Assembly: GCF_001427145.1 (NCBI RefSeq)
Contig: NZ_LMGL01000002.1
Span: 515,442-579,441 of the forward strand
DNA from: Microbacterium sp. Root166
GTDB lineage: Bacteria; Actinomycetota; Actinomycetes; Actinomycetales; Microbacteriaceae
Reading direction: 5' to 3'
Length of the DNA stretch: 64,000 nt
The position numbers were made by a program, and so were the translations under genes. Of this stretch, positions 52,100 to 60,966 are shown one piece after another. Numbering within the stretch: position 1 is the first letter of the stretch; every line of letters starts with the position of its first letter. The notes below the pieces were generated by a model. That model saw nothing but the letters and a program-made list of their open reading frames with translations. It made no database searches and was not told where the DNA came from.

Positions 52100-53191
52100 A
52101 TGATCACCTACCCGCTCGACACGACGACCGCCCCGCCGCCGACCCTCTGGGAAGAGGTGCTGAGGGTGCTCACCCAGGTCGGCTGGAACGTCCTCTCGGT
52201 CGCGGGGATCATCATCGGCGCCTTCATCGTGGTGTGGATCCTCCGCATCGTGATCCGCCGGGTCGTGGCGCGCATCGTGAACGGCGCGAAGTCCAAGGCG
52301 AACGTCGTCGACACCCAGGCGCTCGACCGCTCTCCGCTCGCCTCTGTCCGCCTGGTGCAGCGCACGCGGACCCTGGGATCGATCCTGCAGAACATCGTCG
52401 GCGTCTCGGTGGTCGTCGTCGCCCTGATGCTGATCGTCTACGTCCTCGCGCCCAACGCGCTCGGCTCGCTCACGCTGCTGAGCGCGGCGATCGGCGCGGG
52501 CCTCGGCTTCGGCGCGCAGAACATCGTCAAGGATGTGCTCAACGGCATCTTCATCGTCGCCGAGGACCAGGTCGGCATCGGCGACGTCGTCGACCTCGGG
52601 CTGGCGTCGGGCATCGTCGAGTACGTGAGCGTCCGCGTGACGCACGTGCGCGACGTCAATGGCACCCTCTGGTACGTCCGCAACGGCGAGATCCTCCGCA
52701 TCGGCAATCTCTCGCAGGGATGGTCGCGCGTCATCCTCGACGTGGCGGTCCCGGTCGACGCCGACATCGACGAGGTGGAGCAGGTCATGCTCGAGACAGC
52801 CAAGGGCCTCGCGAAGGACCCGAAGTGGCGCACCCGGATCCTCGAGCATCCCGAGGTCTGGGGACTCGAGTCGATCTCCGGTGACGCACTCGTCATCCGA
52901 CTCGTGATGAAGACGCGCTCCAACGCGAAGGACGATGTCGCGCGGGAGCTGCGCGTTCGGCTCAAGCGTGCGACATCCGACGCCGGCATCGCGCTGCCCT
53001 CGCTCACCACCGTCATGCCCACCGGCATCGAAGGCGCCCAGCGCGGGCGTGGCGCCAACCCTCCCAAGACCAAGCCGACAGCCATCACGCCCGGATCCGA
53101 GGCCGCCTCGCGGCCGCTGTGGCGGCCGAAGCGCACCGGCAAGACGGTTCCGCCCGCCGGCTCCGGCGACGACTCGAAGGGCACCCTGTGA
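52100..53191 (+). CDS. MscS-type mechanosensitive channel
   Basis: A 363-residue small-conductance channel: three membrane helices (about 25-45, 90-110, 115-140) with the gate-lining LSAAIGAGLGFGAQNIVKDVLNGIFIVAEDQVGIGDVV, then the beta and alpha/beta cytosolic domains and a disordered Pro-rich C-terminus. Start at 52100: TAGGAT 7 nt upstream. A longer frame overlaps the regulator stop. Releases solutes under hypo-osmotic shock. Confidence 0.92.
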   Translation: MITYPLDTTTAPPPTLWEEVLRVLTQVGWNVLSVAGIIIGAFIVVWILRIVIRRVVARIVNGAKSKANVVDTQALDRSPLASVRLVQRTRTLGSILQNIVGVSVVVVALMLIVYVLAPNALGSLTLLSAAIGAGLGFGAQNIVKDVLNGIFIVAEDQVGIGDVVDLGLASGIVEYVSVRVTHVRDVNGTLWYVRNGEILRIGNLSQGWSRVILDVAVPVDADIDEVEQVMLETAKGLAKDPKWRTRILEHPEVWGLESISGDALVIRLVMKTRSNAKDDVARELRVRLKRATSDAGIALPSLTTVMPTGIEGAQRGRGANPPKTKPTAITPGSEAASRPLWRPKRTGKTVPPAGSGDDSKGTL

Positions 53192-53703
53192 GCGGCGTGC
53201 CGCCCCTCAGCTTCTACGACGAGATCGGCGGCCACGACGCGTTCGTCCGTCTCGTCGACGCGTTCTACCGCGGCGTCGCCGACGACGAGGTGCTGCGACC
53301 GATGTACCCCGAGGAGGACCTCGGTCCCGCCAAGGAGCGCCTCACGCTCTTCCTCGAGCAGTACTGGGGCGGGCCGACGACGTACAGCGACGAGCGGGGC
53401 CACCCTCGGCTGCGCATGCGCCACGCGCCCTTCCACGTGAACCCCGACGCCCGCGACCGCTGGCTCGCGCACATGCGCACCGCGGTCGACGAGCTCGGCC
53501 TGTCGCCCCTGCACGAGGCGACGCTGTGGGACTACCTGCAGCGGGCCGCGCACGCCATGGTCAACACGTTCGAGCCGAGCGGCATCGGGCCGGCGGCCGG
53601 CGGCCGCGACGCCGCGACCGGTCCCGGCACAGCATCCGCGGGCACGCCCCGCTCGCATCTCCCCGTCACTGCGGAGCCCCCGCGCGGCGGCGACCTCCGC
53701 TGA
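53188..53703 (+). CDS. glbO: Truncated hemoglobin, group II (GlbO-like), with C-terminal tail
   Basis: A 171-residue globin: FYDEIGGHDAFVRLVDAFYRGVADD, PMYPEEDLGPAKERLTLFLEQYWGGP and RMRHAPFHV with proximal heme ligand H79; W92 is the TrpG8 of group II. Residues 130-171 form an unusual Gly/Ala/Pro/Arg-rich tail. The GTG overlaps the MscS stop by 4 bp. Group II trHbs bind O2 tightly and detoxify NO or peroxides. Confidence 0.91.
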   Translation: MSGVPPLSFYDEIGGHDAFVRLVDAFYRGVADDEVLRPMYPEEDLGPAKERLTLFLEQYWGGPTTYSDERGHPRLRMRHAPFHVNPDARDRWLAHMRTAVDELGLSPLHEATLWDYLQRAAHAMVNTFEPSGIGPAAGGRDAATGPGTASAGTPRSHLPVTAEPPRGGDLR

Positions 53704-53747
53704 CCCAGCCCCACCCGACAGCAGCCACACCCGACACAGGAGTCGAC

Positions 53748-55418
53748 ATGCCCGCAGCCGCCGCCACCCACACCGCCGACGTCCTCGTGATCGGCTGGGG
53801 TCTCGCCGGGCTCGTCGCGGCGAGCGAAGCCGTCGCCGGCGGCAAGCGCGTGATCATCGTCGACCAGGAGCCGCGCTCGAACCTCGGCGGGCAGGCCTGG
53901 TGGTCCTTCGGTGGGCTGTTCTTCGTGGACTCGCCCGAACAGCGGCGCATGGGCATCAAGGACTCGCTCGAGCTCGCACGCCAGGACTGGTTCGGCACGG
54001 CCGGCTTCGACCGCGAGGAGGACGCCTGGCCGCGGCGCTGGGCGGAGGCGTACCTCCAGTTCGCCCACCACGAGAAGCGGGCGTGGCTCCGCGAGAAGGG
54101 CGTGGGCTTCTTCCCCGTCGTCGGATGGGCCGAGCGTGGCGGGTACACGGCCACCGGACCCGGCAACTCCGTTCCGCGGTTCCACATCACCTGGGGCACC
54201 GGACCGGGGATCGTCGCGCCGTTCCAGGCGGCCGTCGAGGCCGCCGAGGGCCAGGGGCGCGTCACGGTGCTGCCACGCCATCGTGTCACCGGCCTGACGA
54301 TGTCCGGCGGCGCCGTCGTCGGCGCGGAGGGCGACATCCTCGCGCCGTCCGGTGCCGCGCGCGGCAGCGCCTCGTCCCGCGAGGTCGTCGGCTCCTTCGC
54401 CATCACCGCGGGAGCCACGATCGTCTCCTCCGGCGGAATCGGAGGCAACCACGAGCTGGTGCGCCGTTGGTGGCCGGAGCGACTGGGCACCGCCCCGAAG
54501 ACGATGGTGACCGGCGTGCCGGCCTACGTCGACGGCTCCATGCAGATCGTGTCCGAGGCGGCCGGCGCCAATCTCATCAACGGCGACCGGATGTGGCACT
54601 ACGTCGAGGGCATCCAGAACTGGGATCCGGTGTGGCCGGATCACGGCATCCGCATTCTTCCCGGTCCGTCCTCCGTCTGGCTCGACGCCACCGGTCACCG
54701 GCTGCCCGTGCCGCTGTTCCCCGGCTTCGACACGCTGGGCACGCTCGCGCACCTCCGTGCGACCGGGCACGACCACTCGTGGTTCGTGCTGTCCCAGCAG
54801 ATCATCGAGAAGGAGTTCACGCTCTCCGGCAGCGAGCAGAACCCCGACCTGACCGGCAAGGACGTGCGGCTGCTCGCCAAGACCCGCCTCGGCAAGGGGG
54901 CCGGCGGGCCCGTCCAGGCGTTCATGGACAAGGGCGTGGACTTCGTCGTCCGAGACTCGCTGGACGACCTGATCGCCGGCATGAAGGCACTGCCTGGCGG
55001 CGACGTGCTCGACGGTGACCGGGTGCGCTTCGAGATCGAGGCGCGCGACCGCGAGATCGACAACGACTTCACGAAGGACGCCCAGATCGCGATGCTCCGC
55101 TCGGCGCGGGCGTACCGCGGCGACAAACTCATCCGCACCGCGAACCCGCATCGCATTCTCGACCCGAAGTCGGGGCCGCTGATCGCAGTGAAGCTGCACG
55201 TCCTCACGCGGAAGTCGCTCGGCGGCATCGAGACGGACCTGTCCAGCCGCGCACTCGGCGCGACCGGCGAGCCGATCCCCGGTCTGTACGCCGCGGGCGA
55301 GGCCAGCGGGTTCGGCGGCGGCGGCGTGCACGGATACCGCGCCCTCGAGGGGACCTTCGTGGGCGGATGTCTCTTTTCAGGGCGCGCGGCGGGCCGCGCG
55401 GCGGCGGCCCAGGTCTGA
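53748..55418 (+). CDS. FAD-binding dehydrogenase (3-ketosteroid dehydrogenase-like family)
   Basis: A 556-residue flavoenzyme: N-terminal dinucleotide fold VLVIGWGLAGLVAASEAVAGGKRVIIVDQE, FAD-domain end GLYAAGEASGFGGGGVHGYRALEGTFVGGCLFSGR. Members are annotated as FAD-binding dehydrogenases; the steroid substrate is not implied. AGGAG 5 nt before the ATG at 53748; a longer reading frame reaching back to 52935 overlaps two other genes. Confidence 0.87.
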   Translation: MPAAAATHTADVLVIGWGLAGLVAASEAVAGGKRVIIVDQEPRSNLGGQAWWSFGGLFFVDSPEQRRMGIKDSLELARQDWFGTAGFDREEDAWPRRWAEAYLQFAHHEKRAWLREKGVGFFPVVGWAERGGYTATGPGNSVPRFHITWGTGPGIVAPFQAAVEAAEGQGRVTVLPRHRVTGLTMSGGAVVGAEGDILAPSGAARGSASSREVVGSFAITAGATIVSSGGIGGNHELVRRWWPERLGTAPKTMVTGVPAYVDGSMQIVSEAAGANLINGDRMWHYVEGIQNWDPVWPDHGIRILPGPSSVWLDATGHRLPVPLFPGFDTLGTLAHLRATGHDHSWFVLSQQIIEKEFTLSGSEQNPDLTGKDVRLLAKTRLGKGAGGPVQAFMDKGVDFVVRDSLDDLIAGMKALPGGDVLDGDRVRFEIEARDREIDNDFTKDAQIAMLRSARAYRGDKLIRTANPHRILDPKSGPLIAVKLHVLTRKSLGGIETDLSSRALGATGEPIPGLYAAGEASGFGGGGVHGYRALEGTFVGGCLFSGRAAGRAAAAQV

Positions 55419-55435
55419 ACCGGACCCGCGATCGC

Positions 55436-56113
55436 TCAGCGGTCGGCCGCGCCCGTCCGTCGCACCGCGGTCAGGCCCATCGCCACGGGGCCGCGTACGA
55501 GCACGTGGCCGCGCTGCAGGCTCAGCCGCGTCCAGGGTCCGCTCGCGAAGACCCGGGCCGTCTCGGCGCCGCTGATGAAGCCCATGGTCAATGCGGCGAA
55601 AGCGGCTCCGAGCGGCAGGCCGCCCAGCTCGTCGTCGAGCGCGCCCCAGACCGAGGAGCGGACCACGCGGACGACGTCTTCACCGGCATCCGTCGGCACA
55701 GCCTCGGCCACGCGCGCGATCCCGCCCTGCGCCTTCGCAGCGAGCAGAGCGACGTCGATGCCCTCGCGCGCGGTCCAGCCGCTGCGTGGCGGCGTGATCC
55801 CGGCCCAGGCCGGCGCGAGAGCCGTGTCGGGGAGCTGCAGAGCGGTGGGATCGTCGTCGACGGCGGCAAGAGCGGATGCCTCGACCACCAGATCGCACAC
55901 CAGCTCGGGATCGGCGGCCAGCGTGCGGATCGCCAGCACGGTGGGCGTCGCGTCACCCATGCCGCGCGGTGCCAGCGGGGCGGCGGTCATGACGAGCACT
56001 CCCCCGGTGGCCTGCAGGCGGACGGCCTCGTCGGTCAGCCGGTGAGCCCTGCTCGCGAAGGTGAGGGCATCGGCGGCGGAGTCGGCATCGGCGAGGATCA
56101 GGCGGGGAGGCAT
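55436..56113 (-). CDS. Conserved hypothetical protein, 225 residues
   Basis: I do not recognise this protein. It starts MPPRLILADADSAADALTFASRAHRL, has alternating Ala/Val/Leu-rich segments, one Cys, no signal peptide or clear membrane helix. TAGCTT lies 7 nt before the ATG at 56113 (leaderless). Convergent with the FAD dehydrogenase (17 bp) and divergent from tesB. Confidence 0.72.
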   Translation of the reverse strand: MPPRLILADADSAADALTFASRAHRLTDEAVRLQATGGVLVMTAAPLAPRGMGDATPTVLAIRTLAADPELVCDLVVEASALAAVDDDPTALQLPDTALAPAWAGITPPRSGWTAREGIDVALLAAKAQGGIARVAEAVPTDAGEDVVRVVRSSVWGALDDELGGLPLGAAFAALTMGFISGAETARVFASGPWTRLSLQRGHVLVRGPVAMGLTAVRRTGAADR

Positions 56114-56171
56114 CGCCCCTAAGCTACCAAGCGGAACGACGGGCGGCTCCCGGCCCCCGGAGAGGAGACCC

Positions 56172-57077
56172 GTGGAACACGCCGAGTGGGAGCCCGACCC
56201 GGATCCGGTCGCCTCGATGCTTTCGGTGCTCGACCTTGCGGGGTCCGACGCCCGGACCAACGAGGACATCTTCACGGGCACCTCGCAGTCCATGCCCCTG
56301 GGCCGCATCTACGGCGGGCAGGTCCTCGCGCAGTCGATCGTCGCGGCATGCCGGACTCTTCCCGACGGGCGGAACGTGCACTCGATGCACGGGTACTTCC
56401 TGCGCCCGGGCGACTCAGCCAAGGGGCTGACGTTCTCGGTCGACCGCATCCACGACGGACGCTCGTTCTCGACCCGCCGCACGCAGGCCTTCCAGGACGG
56501 CGTGCCGATCTTCTCGATGATCGCCTCGTTCCAGGATGAGGACCCGGGCATCGAGCACCAGACCCCCATGCCGACGGGGGTGCCCGGCCCCGACGAGCTG
56601 CCCGACGTCGAGTCTCATCTGCAGGGCCTGCACCCGATGTCCAAGCGACTCTTCACCGATCGGCCCGTCGATCTGCGTCACGTCCCGTCGCCCATCTACC
56701 TGACCGTCGAGGGCGAGCGGATGCCGAGCCAGGCGGTCTGGATGAAGGTCAGGCGGCCGATCCCGGACTCCCCCGACATCCACCGCGCGGCACTCGCCTA
56801 CCTCAGCGACCTCACGATCCAGGAGTCGATCCTGCGCGCGCACGGCGTCCCCTGGGCGACTCGCGGCCTGAAGGTCGCGAGCCTCGATCACGCGATGTGG
56901 TGGCATCGCTTCGGCCGCGTGGACGAGTGGATGCTGTACGTACAGGAGTCGCCGAGCGCGCGGGGCGGCAGGGGCCTGGCAACCGGCCGGGTCTACTCGC
57001 ACGACGGCGTGCTCATGGCGAGCGTCGCGCAGGAGATCATGGTGCGGGTGCCCGAGGGCGCGGGCGACGGGGCCTGA
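56172..57077 (+). CDS. tesB: Acyl-CoA thioesterase II (TesB family)
   Basis: A 301-residue double-hotdog thioesterase: SQSMPLGRIYGGQVLAQSIVAA, the central HSMHGYFLRPGD and DGRSFSTRRTQAFQ, then SLDHAMWWHRFGRVDEWMLYVQESPSA near the C-terminus. Hydrolyses medium-/long-chain acyl-CoA. GTG start at 56172 with AGAGGAG 4 nt upstream. Confidence 0.93.
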   Translation: MEHAEWEPDPDPVASMLSVLDLAGSDARTNEDIFTGTSQSMPLGRIYGGQVLAQSIVAACRTLPDGRNVHSMHGYFLRPGDSAKGLTFSVDRIHDGRSFSTRRTQAFQDGVPIFSMIASFQDEDPGIEHQTPMPTGVPGPDELPDVESHLQGLHPMSKRLFTDRPVDLRHVPSPIYLTVEGERMPSQAVWMKVRRPIPDSPDIHRAALAYLSDLTIQESILRAHGVPWATRGLKVASLDHAMWWHRFGRVDEWMLYVQESPSARGGRGLATGRVYSHDGVLMASVAQEIMVRVPEGAGDGA

Positions 57078-57097
57078 ACCCGGGTTTCAGCGCTCGG

Positions 57098-57607
57098 TCA
57101 GCGCCGGTGCGCGTAGTCGATCGTGTCGCCGACGTAGGGCGCCCACGCGGCGCGCTCCTCGGCGGACAACCGCAGCGGACGCCCGGTCGCGGCATCCACC
57201 TTCACGACCACGGTCGTCGCGCGGGCGTACACCGTCTGAGCACCGCCTGCCGCCGTCTCGATGGGGCTGCAGACTTCGTAGCACACCTCGATGCTCGAGC
57301 CGCCGAGTTTGCCGAACCACATCTGCACGTCCAGCGGATCGCGCTGGTACGGCACCGGCGCGAGATACTCGATCTCCTGCCGGGCGATGAGGGTGAGCAC
57401 GCCGCTGTGGATGCTCGATTCGAGCACGGCGGTGTCCGGCGCGGTCTCCCCCGCGCCGGGCAGCCAGAATGCGCGCACGCGCGCCTCTTCGAGCAGCTTC
57501 AGCATCGAGGTGTTGTTGACGTGGTTGAACGCGTCGAGGTCTCCCCACCGCAGATGGATGGGGAGGTGGAGGCGCCCGCCGCCGGCGACCGGCCGGTCGT
57601 CAGTCAC
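57098..57607 (-). CDS. Acyl-CoA thioesterase, hotdog fold (4HBT type)
   Basis: A 169-residue hotdog protein: LRWGDLDAFNHVNNTSMLKLLEEARVRAFW, the catalytic Asp region of 4-hydroxybenzoyl-CoA thioesterase-type enzymes. GTG start at 57607 overlaps the end of ettA by 8 bp. Substrate unknown. Confidence 0.9.
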   Translation of the reverse strand: MTDDRPVAGGGRLHLPIHLRWGDLDAFNHVNNTSMLKLLEEARVRAFWLPGAGETAPDTAVLESSIHSGVLTLIARQEIEYLAPVPYQRDPLDVQMWFGKLGGSSIEVCYEVCSPIETAAGGAQTVYARATTVVVKVDAATGRPLRLSAEERAAWAPYVGDTIDYAHRR

Positions 57608-59279
57608 GCGTGAGCTTGCGGTACGCCGAGCGGTGCGGCTTGGCGGCGTCAGGACCGAGGCGCTCGATCTTGTTCTGCTCGTACGCCTCGAAGTTGCCCT
57701 CGTACCAGTACCACTGGTCGGGGTTCTCGTCGGTGCCCTCGTACGCGAGGATGTGCGTCGCGATGCGGTCGAGGAACCACCGGTCGTGGGTGATCACGAC
57801 GGCGCAGCCGGGGAACTCCAGCAGGGCGTTCTCGAGCGACTGGAGCGTCTCGACGTCCAGGTCGTTCGTCGGCTCGTCGAGGAGCAGCAGGTTGCCGCCC
57901 TCCTTGAGCGTCAGAGCGAGGTTCAGGCGGTTGCGCTCACCACCGGAGAGCACACCGGCCTTCTTCTGCTGGTCGGGGCCCTTGAAGCCGAACTTCGAGA
58001 CGTAGGCGCGCGAGGGGATCTCGACCTTGCCGACGGTGATGATGTCGAGCCCGTCGGACACGACCTCCCACAGCGTCTTGTTCGGGTCGATATTGGCTCG
58101 AGACTGGTCGACGTAGCTGATCTTGACCGTCTCACCGACCTTGAGCACGCCGCCGTCGAGCGGCTCCAGGCCGACGATGGTCTTGAACAGCGTCGTCTTT
58201 CCCACGCCGTTCGGGCCGATGACGCCGACGATCCCGTTGGGGGGCAGGCTGAAGGACAGGCCGTCGATGAGCGAGCGCCCGTCGAAGCCCTTCTGGAGCT
58301 TCTTGGCCTCGATGACGACGCCGCCCAGCCGCGGGCCCGGCGGGATCGAGATCTCGTCGAAGTCCAGCTTCCTCGTGCGGTCCGCTTCGGCGGCCATCTC
58401 CTCGTAGCGTGCGAGTCGCGCCTTGGACTTGACCTGGCGGCCCTTGGCGTTGGAGCGGACCCACTCGAGCTCGTCGGCGAGGCGCTTGGCGAGCTTGGCG
58501 TCCTTCTTGCCCTGGACGGCCAGACGCTCGGCCTTCTTCTCGAGGTAGGTCGAGTAGTTGCCCTCGTAGCCGATCAGACGTCCGCGGTCGACCTCGGCGA
58601 TCCACTCGGCGACGTTGTCGAGGAAGTACCGGTCGTGGGTGATCGCGATCACAGCGCCGGTGTACTTCTGGAGGTGCTGCTCGAGCCAGAGCACGCTCTC
58701 GGCGTCGAGGTGGTTCGTCGGCTCGTCGAGCAGCAGCAGGTCCGGCTTCTGCAGCAGGAGCTTCGCGAGCGCGACGCGTCGGCGCTCACCGCCCGAGAGG
58801 TTGGTGACATCGGCATCGCCCGGGGGCGTGCGCAGGGCGTCCATGGCCTGCTCGAGCTGCGAGTCGAGGTCCCACGCATCCGCGGCGTCGATCTCCTCCT
58901 GGAGCGTCCCCATCTCGGCGAGCAGCGCGTCGAAATCGGCGTCGGGATCGGCCATGAGGCCGGAGATCTCGTTGAAGCGATCGAGCTTCGGCTTGATCGC
59001 GACGCCGTCCTGGATGTTCTCCAGCACCGTCTTGGTCTCGTCGAGCTCGGGCTCCTGCATGAGGATGCCGACGGTGAACCCGGGGCTGAGCTTCGCCTCG
59101 CCGTTGGACGGCGTGTCGAGTCCCGCCATGATCTTGAGGATCGTCGACTTGCCGGCGCCGTTGGGGCCGACCATGCCGATCTTCGCGCCAGGCAGGAACG
59201 CCATGGTCACGTCGTCGAGGATCAGCTTCTCGCCCACTGCCTTGCGGGCACGGACCATCGAGTAGATGTATTCAGCCAT
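57600..59279 (-). CDS. ettA: Energy-dependent translational throttle protein EttA (ABC-F)
   Basis: A 559-residue ABC-F protein with two ABC domains: Walker A GPNGAGKST and GPNGVGKTT, signatures LSGGERRRV and LSGGERNRL, the arm and linker, and the typical EttA Y-rich start MAEYIYSMVRARKAVGEK. It binds the ribosomal E site and links translation start to energy status. TAGGAGAA lies 9 nt before the ATG; TAGGCT near 59322 is a likely -10. Confidence 0.95.
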   Translation of the reverse strand: MAEYIYSMVRARKAVGEKLILDDVTMAFLPGAKIGMVGPNGAGKSTILKIMAGLDTPSNGEAKLSPGFTVGILMQEPELDETKTVLENIQDGVAIKPKLDRFNEISGLMADPDADFDALLAEMGTLQEEIDAADAWDLDSQLEQAMDALRTPPGDADVTNLSGGERRRVALAKLLLQKPDLLLLDEPTNHLDAESVLWLEQHLQKYTGAVIAITHDRYFLDNVAEWIAEVDRGRLIGYEGNYSTYLEKKAERLAVQGKKDAKLAKRLADELEWVRSNAKGRQVKSKARLARYEEMAAEADRTRKLDFDEISIPPGPRLGGVVIEAKKLQKGFDGRSLIDGLSFSLPPNGIVGVIGPNGVGKTTLFKTIVGLEPLDGGVLKVGETVKISYVDQSRANIDPNKTLWEVVSDGLDIITVGKVEIPSRAYVSKFGFKGPDQQKKAGVLSGGERNRLNLALTLKEGGNLLLLDEPTNDLDVETLQSLENALLEFPGCAVVITHDRWFLDRIATHILAYEGTDENPDQWYWYEGNFEAYEQNKIERLGPDAAKPHRSAYRKLTRD

Positions 59280-59363
59280 GTTTCGAACGTTCTCCTAGCG
59301 CTACCGACGTCAACGTCCCAGCCTACCGGGCGCGCGGCATCCCGTTCCGCGGCGCGAAGCGCG

Positions 59364-59897
59364 TCACCAGTCGATCGGGCGCGTCTGCCCGATGAGGCAA
59401 GAGCCCTCGGTGAGAACCGGGACGACCACGGTGACGGGTTCGCCGGTCGCCGGCCCCACCTGCCCGATCAGGCACTCCTCGCCCCACCGCACGGAGAACT
59501 GGATGCTCTCCGCGGGGTTGCCGACGGTCGAGGTGTCGTTCGTCACCTGCATCGCCGTCTTGTCGAACCCGGCTGCGGCCAGCGCGTCGACATAGGCACG
59601 GCCGGCCGCGCGGTCCGCCGAGGCCCACACCGCCGCGGTGACGGCGGCGAACACGGGCAGATTGTCGGCCGCGGTGCCGTCTGCGACGAGCGCGGCCGGA
59701 GGAGCATCGGGCGCCGGCGTGGCGCCGGGCGTGGGGGTCACCGTCGTGCCGTCGGACGTCGGGGTGGGCCCGGGCGTGGCTTCCGGGTCGGCCGGTGTGC
59801 ACCCTGTGGCCGTGAGCATCGTGGCCACGGCAAGCGTTGCGACAGCGACGGGAAGGAAGCGCCGGAGCCGCGCGGATCGCTCGGGGTGTCGTGCCAC
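59364..59897 (-). CDS. Secreted lipoprotein, DUF6993-like
   Basis: A 177-residue protein with a lipoprotein signal (VATMLTATGC, lipid Cys C33), a Thr/Pro-rich linker (35-68) and a C-terminal domain containing two Cys (ECLIGQ, SCLIGQ), probably disulfide-bonded. GTG start at 59897 with TAGACT 6 nt upstream. Function unknown. Confidence 0.8.
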   Translation of the reverse strand: MARHPERSARLRRFLPVAVATLAVATMLTATGCTPADPEATPGPTPTSDGTTVTPTPGATPAPDAPPAALVADGTAADNLPVFAAVTAAVWASADRAAGRAYVDALAAAGFDKTAMQVTNDTSTVGNPAESIQFSVRWGEECLIGQVGPATGEPVTVVVPVLTEGSCLIGQTRPIDW

Positions 59898-59939
59898 GGG
59901 GAGAGTCTAGGGCGTCCACCCCGAGCGTCCGCCGGGAGC

Positions 59940-60488
59940 TCAGTACGGCGTTTCGGCCGCGGCGAGCTCGAACTCGCGGGCTTCTGCGCCGGCGACCGGC
60001 CAGTCCCCCGATGAGCCGTCGGCCACGCCCGGCGCAGCCCACTCGTCGTCGCCGGGCTCACCGACGTCGCCCCGGGCCGGCTCCTCCGCAGACGCCTGTG
60101 AGCCCGACGCGTCGTTCCGATCGGATGACGGGCGGGCGGCCTTGGTGAAGGTCGACGTGCCCCACAGCAGGTCGTGGCCGATCGCTTCGGCGTCGATCTC
60201 GACGTCGGTTCCGCGCTTCGTGCCGTTGTCCCAGTCGCGCACACGCAGACGGCCGGACAGGACGACGCGGTCTCCCTTGCTGAGCGACTGGAACGCGTGA
60301 TCGGCCAGGCTCCGATAGGCCGAGACGGTGTAGAAGTTGGTGCCGCTGTCGATCCAGGCTCCCGTTGCGCGGTCGTACCGGCGCTGCCCGCTCGCGAGCC
60401 GGAACGTGGTGATCGCGACACCGGCCGGTGTGCGCTTGTGTTCGGGCGGCGTCGCCACGTTCCCGGTGATGGAGATGGTGTCGTTCAT
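59940..60488 (-). CDS. ssb: Single-stranded DNA-binding protein, second-paralogue type
   Basis: A 182-residue SSB: OB fold MNDTISITGNVATPPEH..., GVAITTFRLASGQRRYDRATGAWIDSGTNFYTVSAYRSLADHAFQSLSKGDRVVLSGRLRVRDW, then an acidic disordered tail. The C-terminal tip is ETPY, not the canonical DDDIPF, as in accessory actinobacterial SSBs. Start at 60488 with GAGAGGA upstream. Divergent from a small gene with a damage-type promoter. Confidence 0.9.
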   Translation of the reverse strand: MNDTISITGNVATPPEHKRTPAGVAITTFRLASGQRRYDRATGAWIDSGTNFYTVSAYRSLADHAFQSLSKGDRVVLSGRLRVRDWDNGTKRGTDVEIDAEAIGHDLLWGTSTFTKAARPSSDRNDASGSQASAEEPARGDVGEPGDDEWAAPGVADGSSGDWPVAGAEAREFELAAAETPY

Positions 60489-60658
60489 GTCGGAGTCCTC
60501 TCTCGGACCGAGGTCCATCCCCGGTCCCGCCGGCGCCCGAGTGCCCGTCGAGCGCCGGCGGTCGCACCAGGTTGCCTTTCCTGCGTCTGCGATGCCGGGC
60601 GTGCCGATATCTCTGGGGACGGTGCGGCGCCGGCCGCCGCTGTGGAGGAACCGACTCG

Positions 60659-60684
60659 ATGTCGGAGGTCGCACATATGTTCGA
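60659..60684 (+). promoter_or_regulatory. Combined DNA-damage promoter: PafBC-type motif plus LexA box
   Basis: ATGTCGGAG (60659-60667), exactly 8 nt, then TATGTT (60676-60681) fits the RecA-independent damage promoter tTGTCRgtg-N8-TAnnnT. Overlapping it, TCGCACATATGTTCGA (60669-60684) matches the actinobacterial SOS box TCGAACnnnnGTTCGA at 11 of its 12 specified positions and the Gram-positive CGAACATATGTTCG core at 13 of 14. Ribosome site AAGGAG follows at 60691-60696. Confidence 0.75.
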
Positions 60685-60702
60685 ACGCGGAAGGAGCAGT
60701 CC

Positions 60703-60963
60703 ATGCCTCACACCGACCAGCAGCAGTCCGACATCCCCACCCCGACCCCGGCCAGGCCCGTCCGGCTCGCCGGGGCCGCGCCGTCCCTGTGGCGTGTGAT
60801 CGACGCCAGCGGACGGGTCATCGGCCACGTGCAGGCGCGGGCCCAGGCGGACGGCGTGCGCTTCCGCGCGCGGCGGTTCCGCGTAGCCACCCGCGCGTTC
60901 ATGGATCTCGGCGAGTTCTGGTCGGTCGACGACGCGATCGACTGCCTGCGATTCGTCCGGTGA
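60703..60963 (+). CDS. Small protein, probable DNA-damage-inducible, unknown function
   Basis: An 86-residue basic protein: a disordered Pro/Thr/Gln start (1-25), then SLWRVIDASGRVIGHVQARAQADGVRFRARRF, VATRAFMDLGEFWSVDDAIDCLRFVR, suggesting a short beta hairpin and helix fold. I recognise no family. ATG at 60703 with AAGGAG 6 nt upstream. Its promoter overlaps a LexA box and a PafBC-like motif, and it is divergent from ssb, so a repair role is inferred from context only. It converges with the MocR gene, 3 bp apart. Confidence 0.82.
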   Translation: MPHTDQQQSDIPTPTPARPVRLAGAAPSLWRVIDASGRVIGHVQARAQADGVRFRARRFRVATRAFMDLGEFWSVDDAIDCLRFVR

Positions 60964-60966
60964 TGC

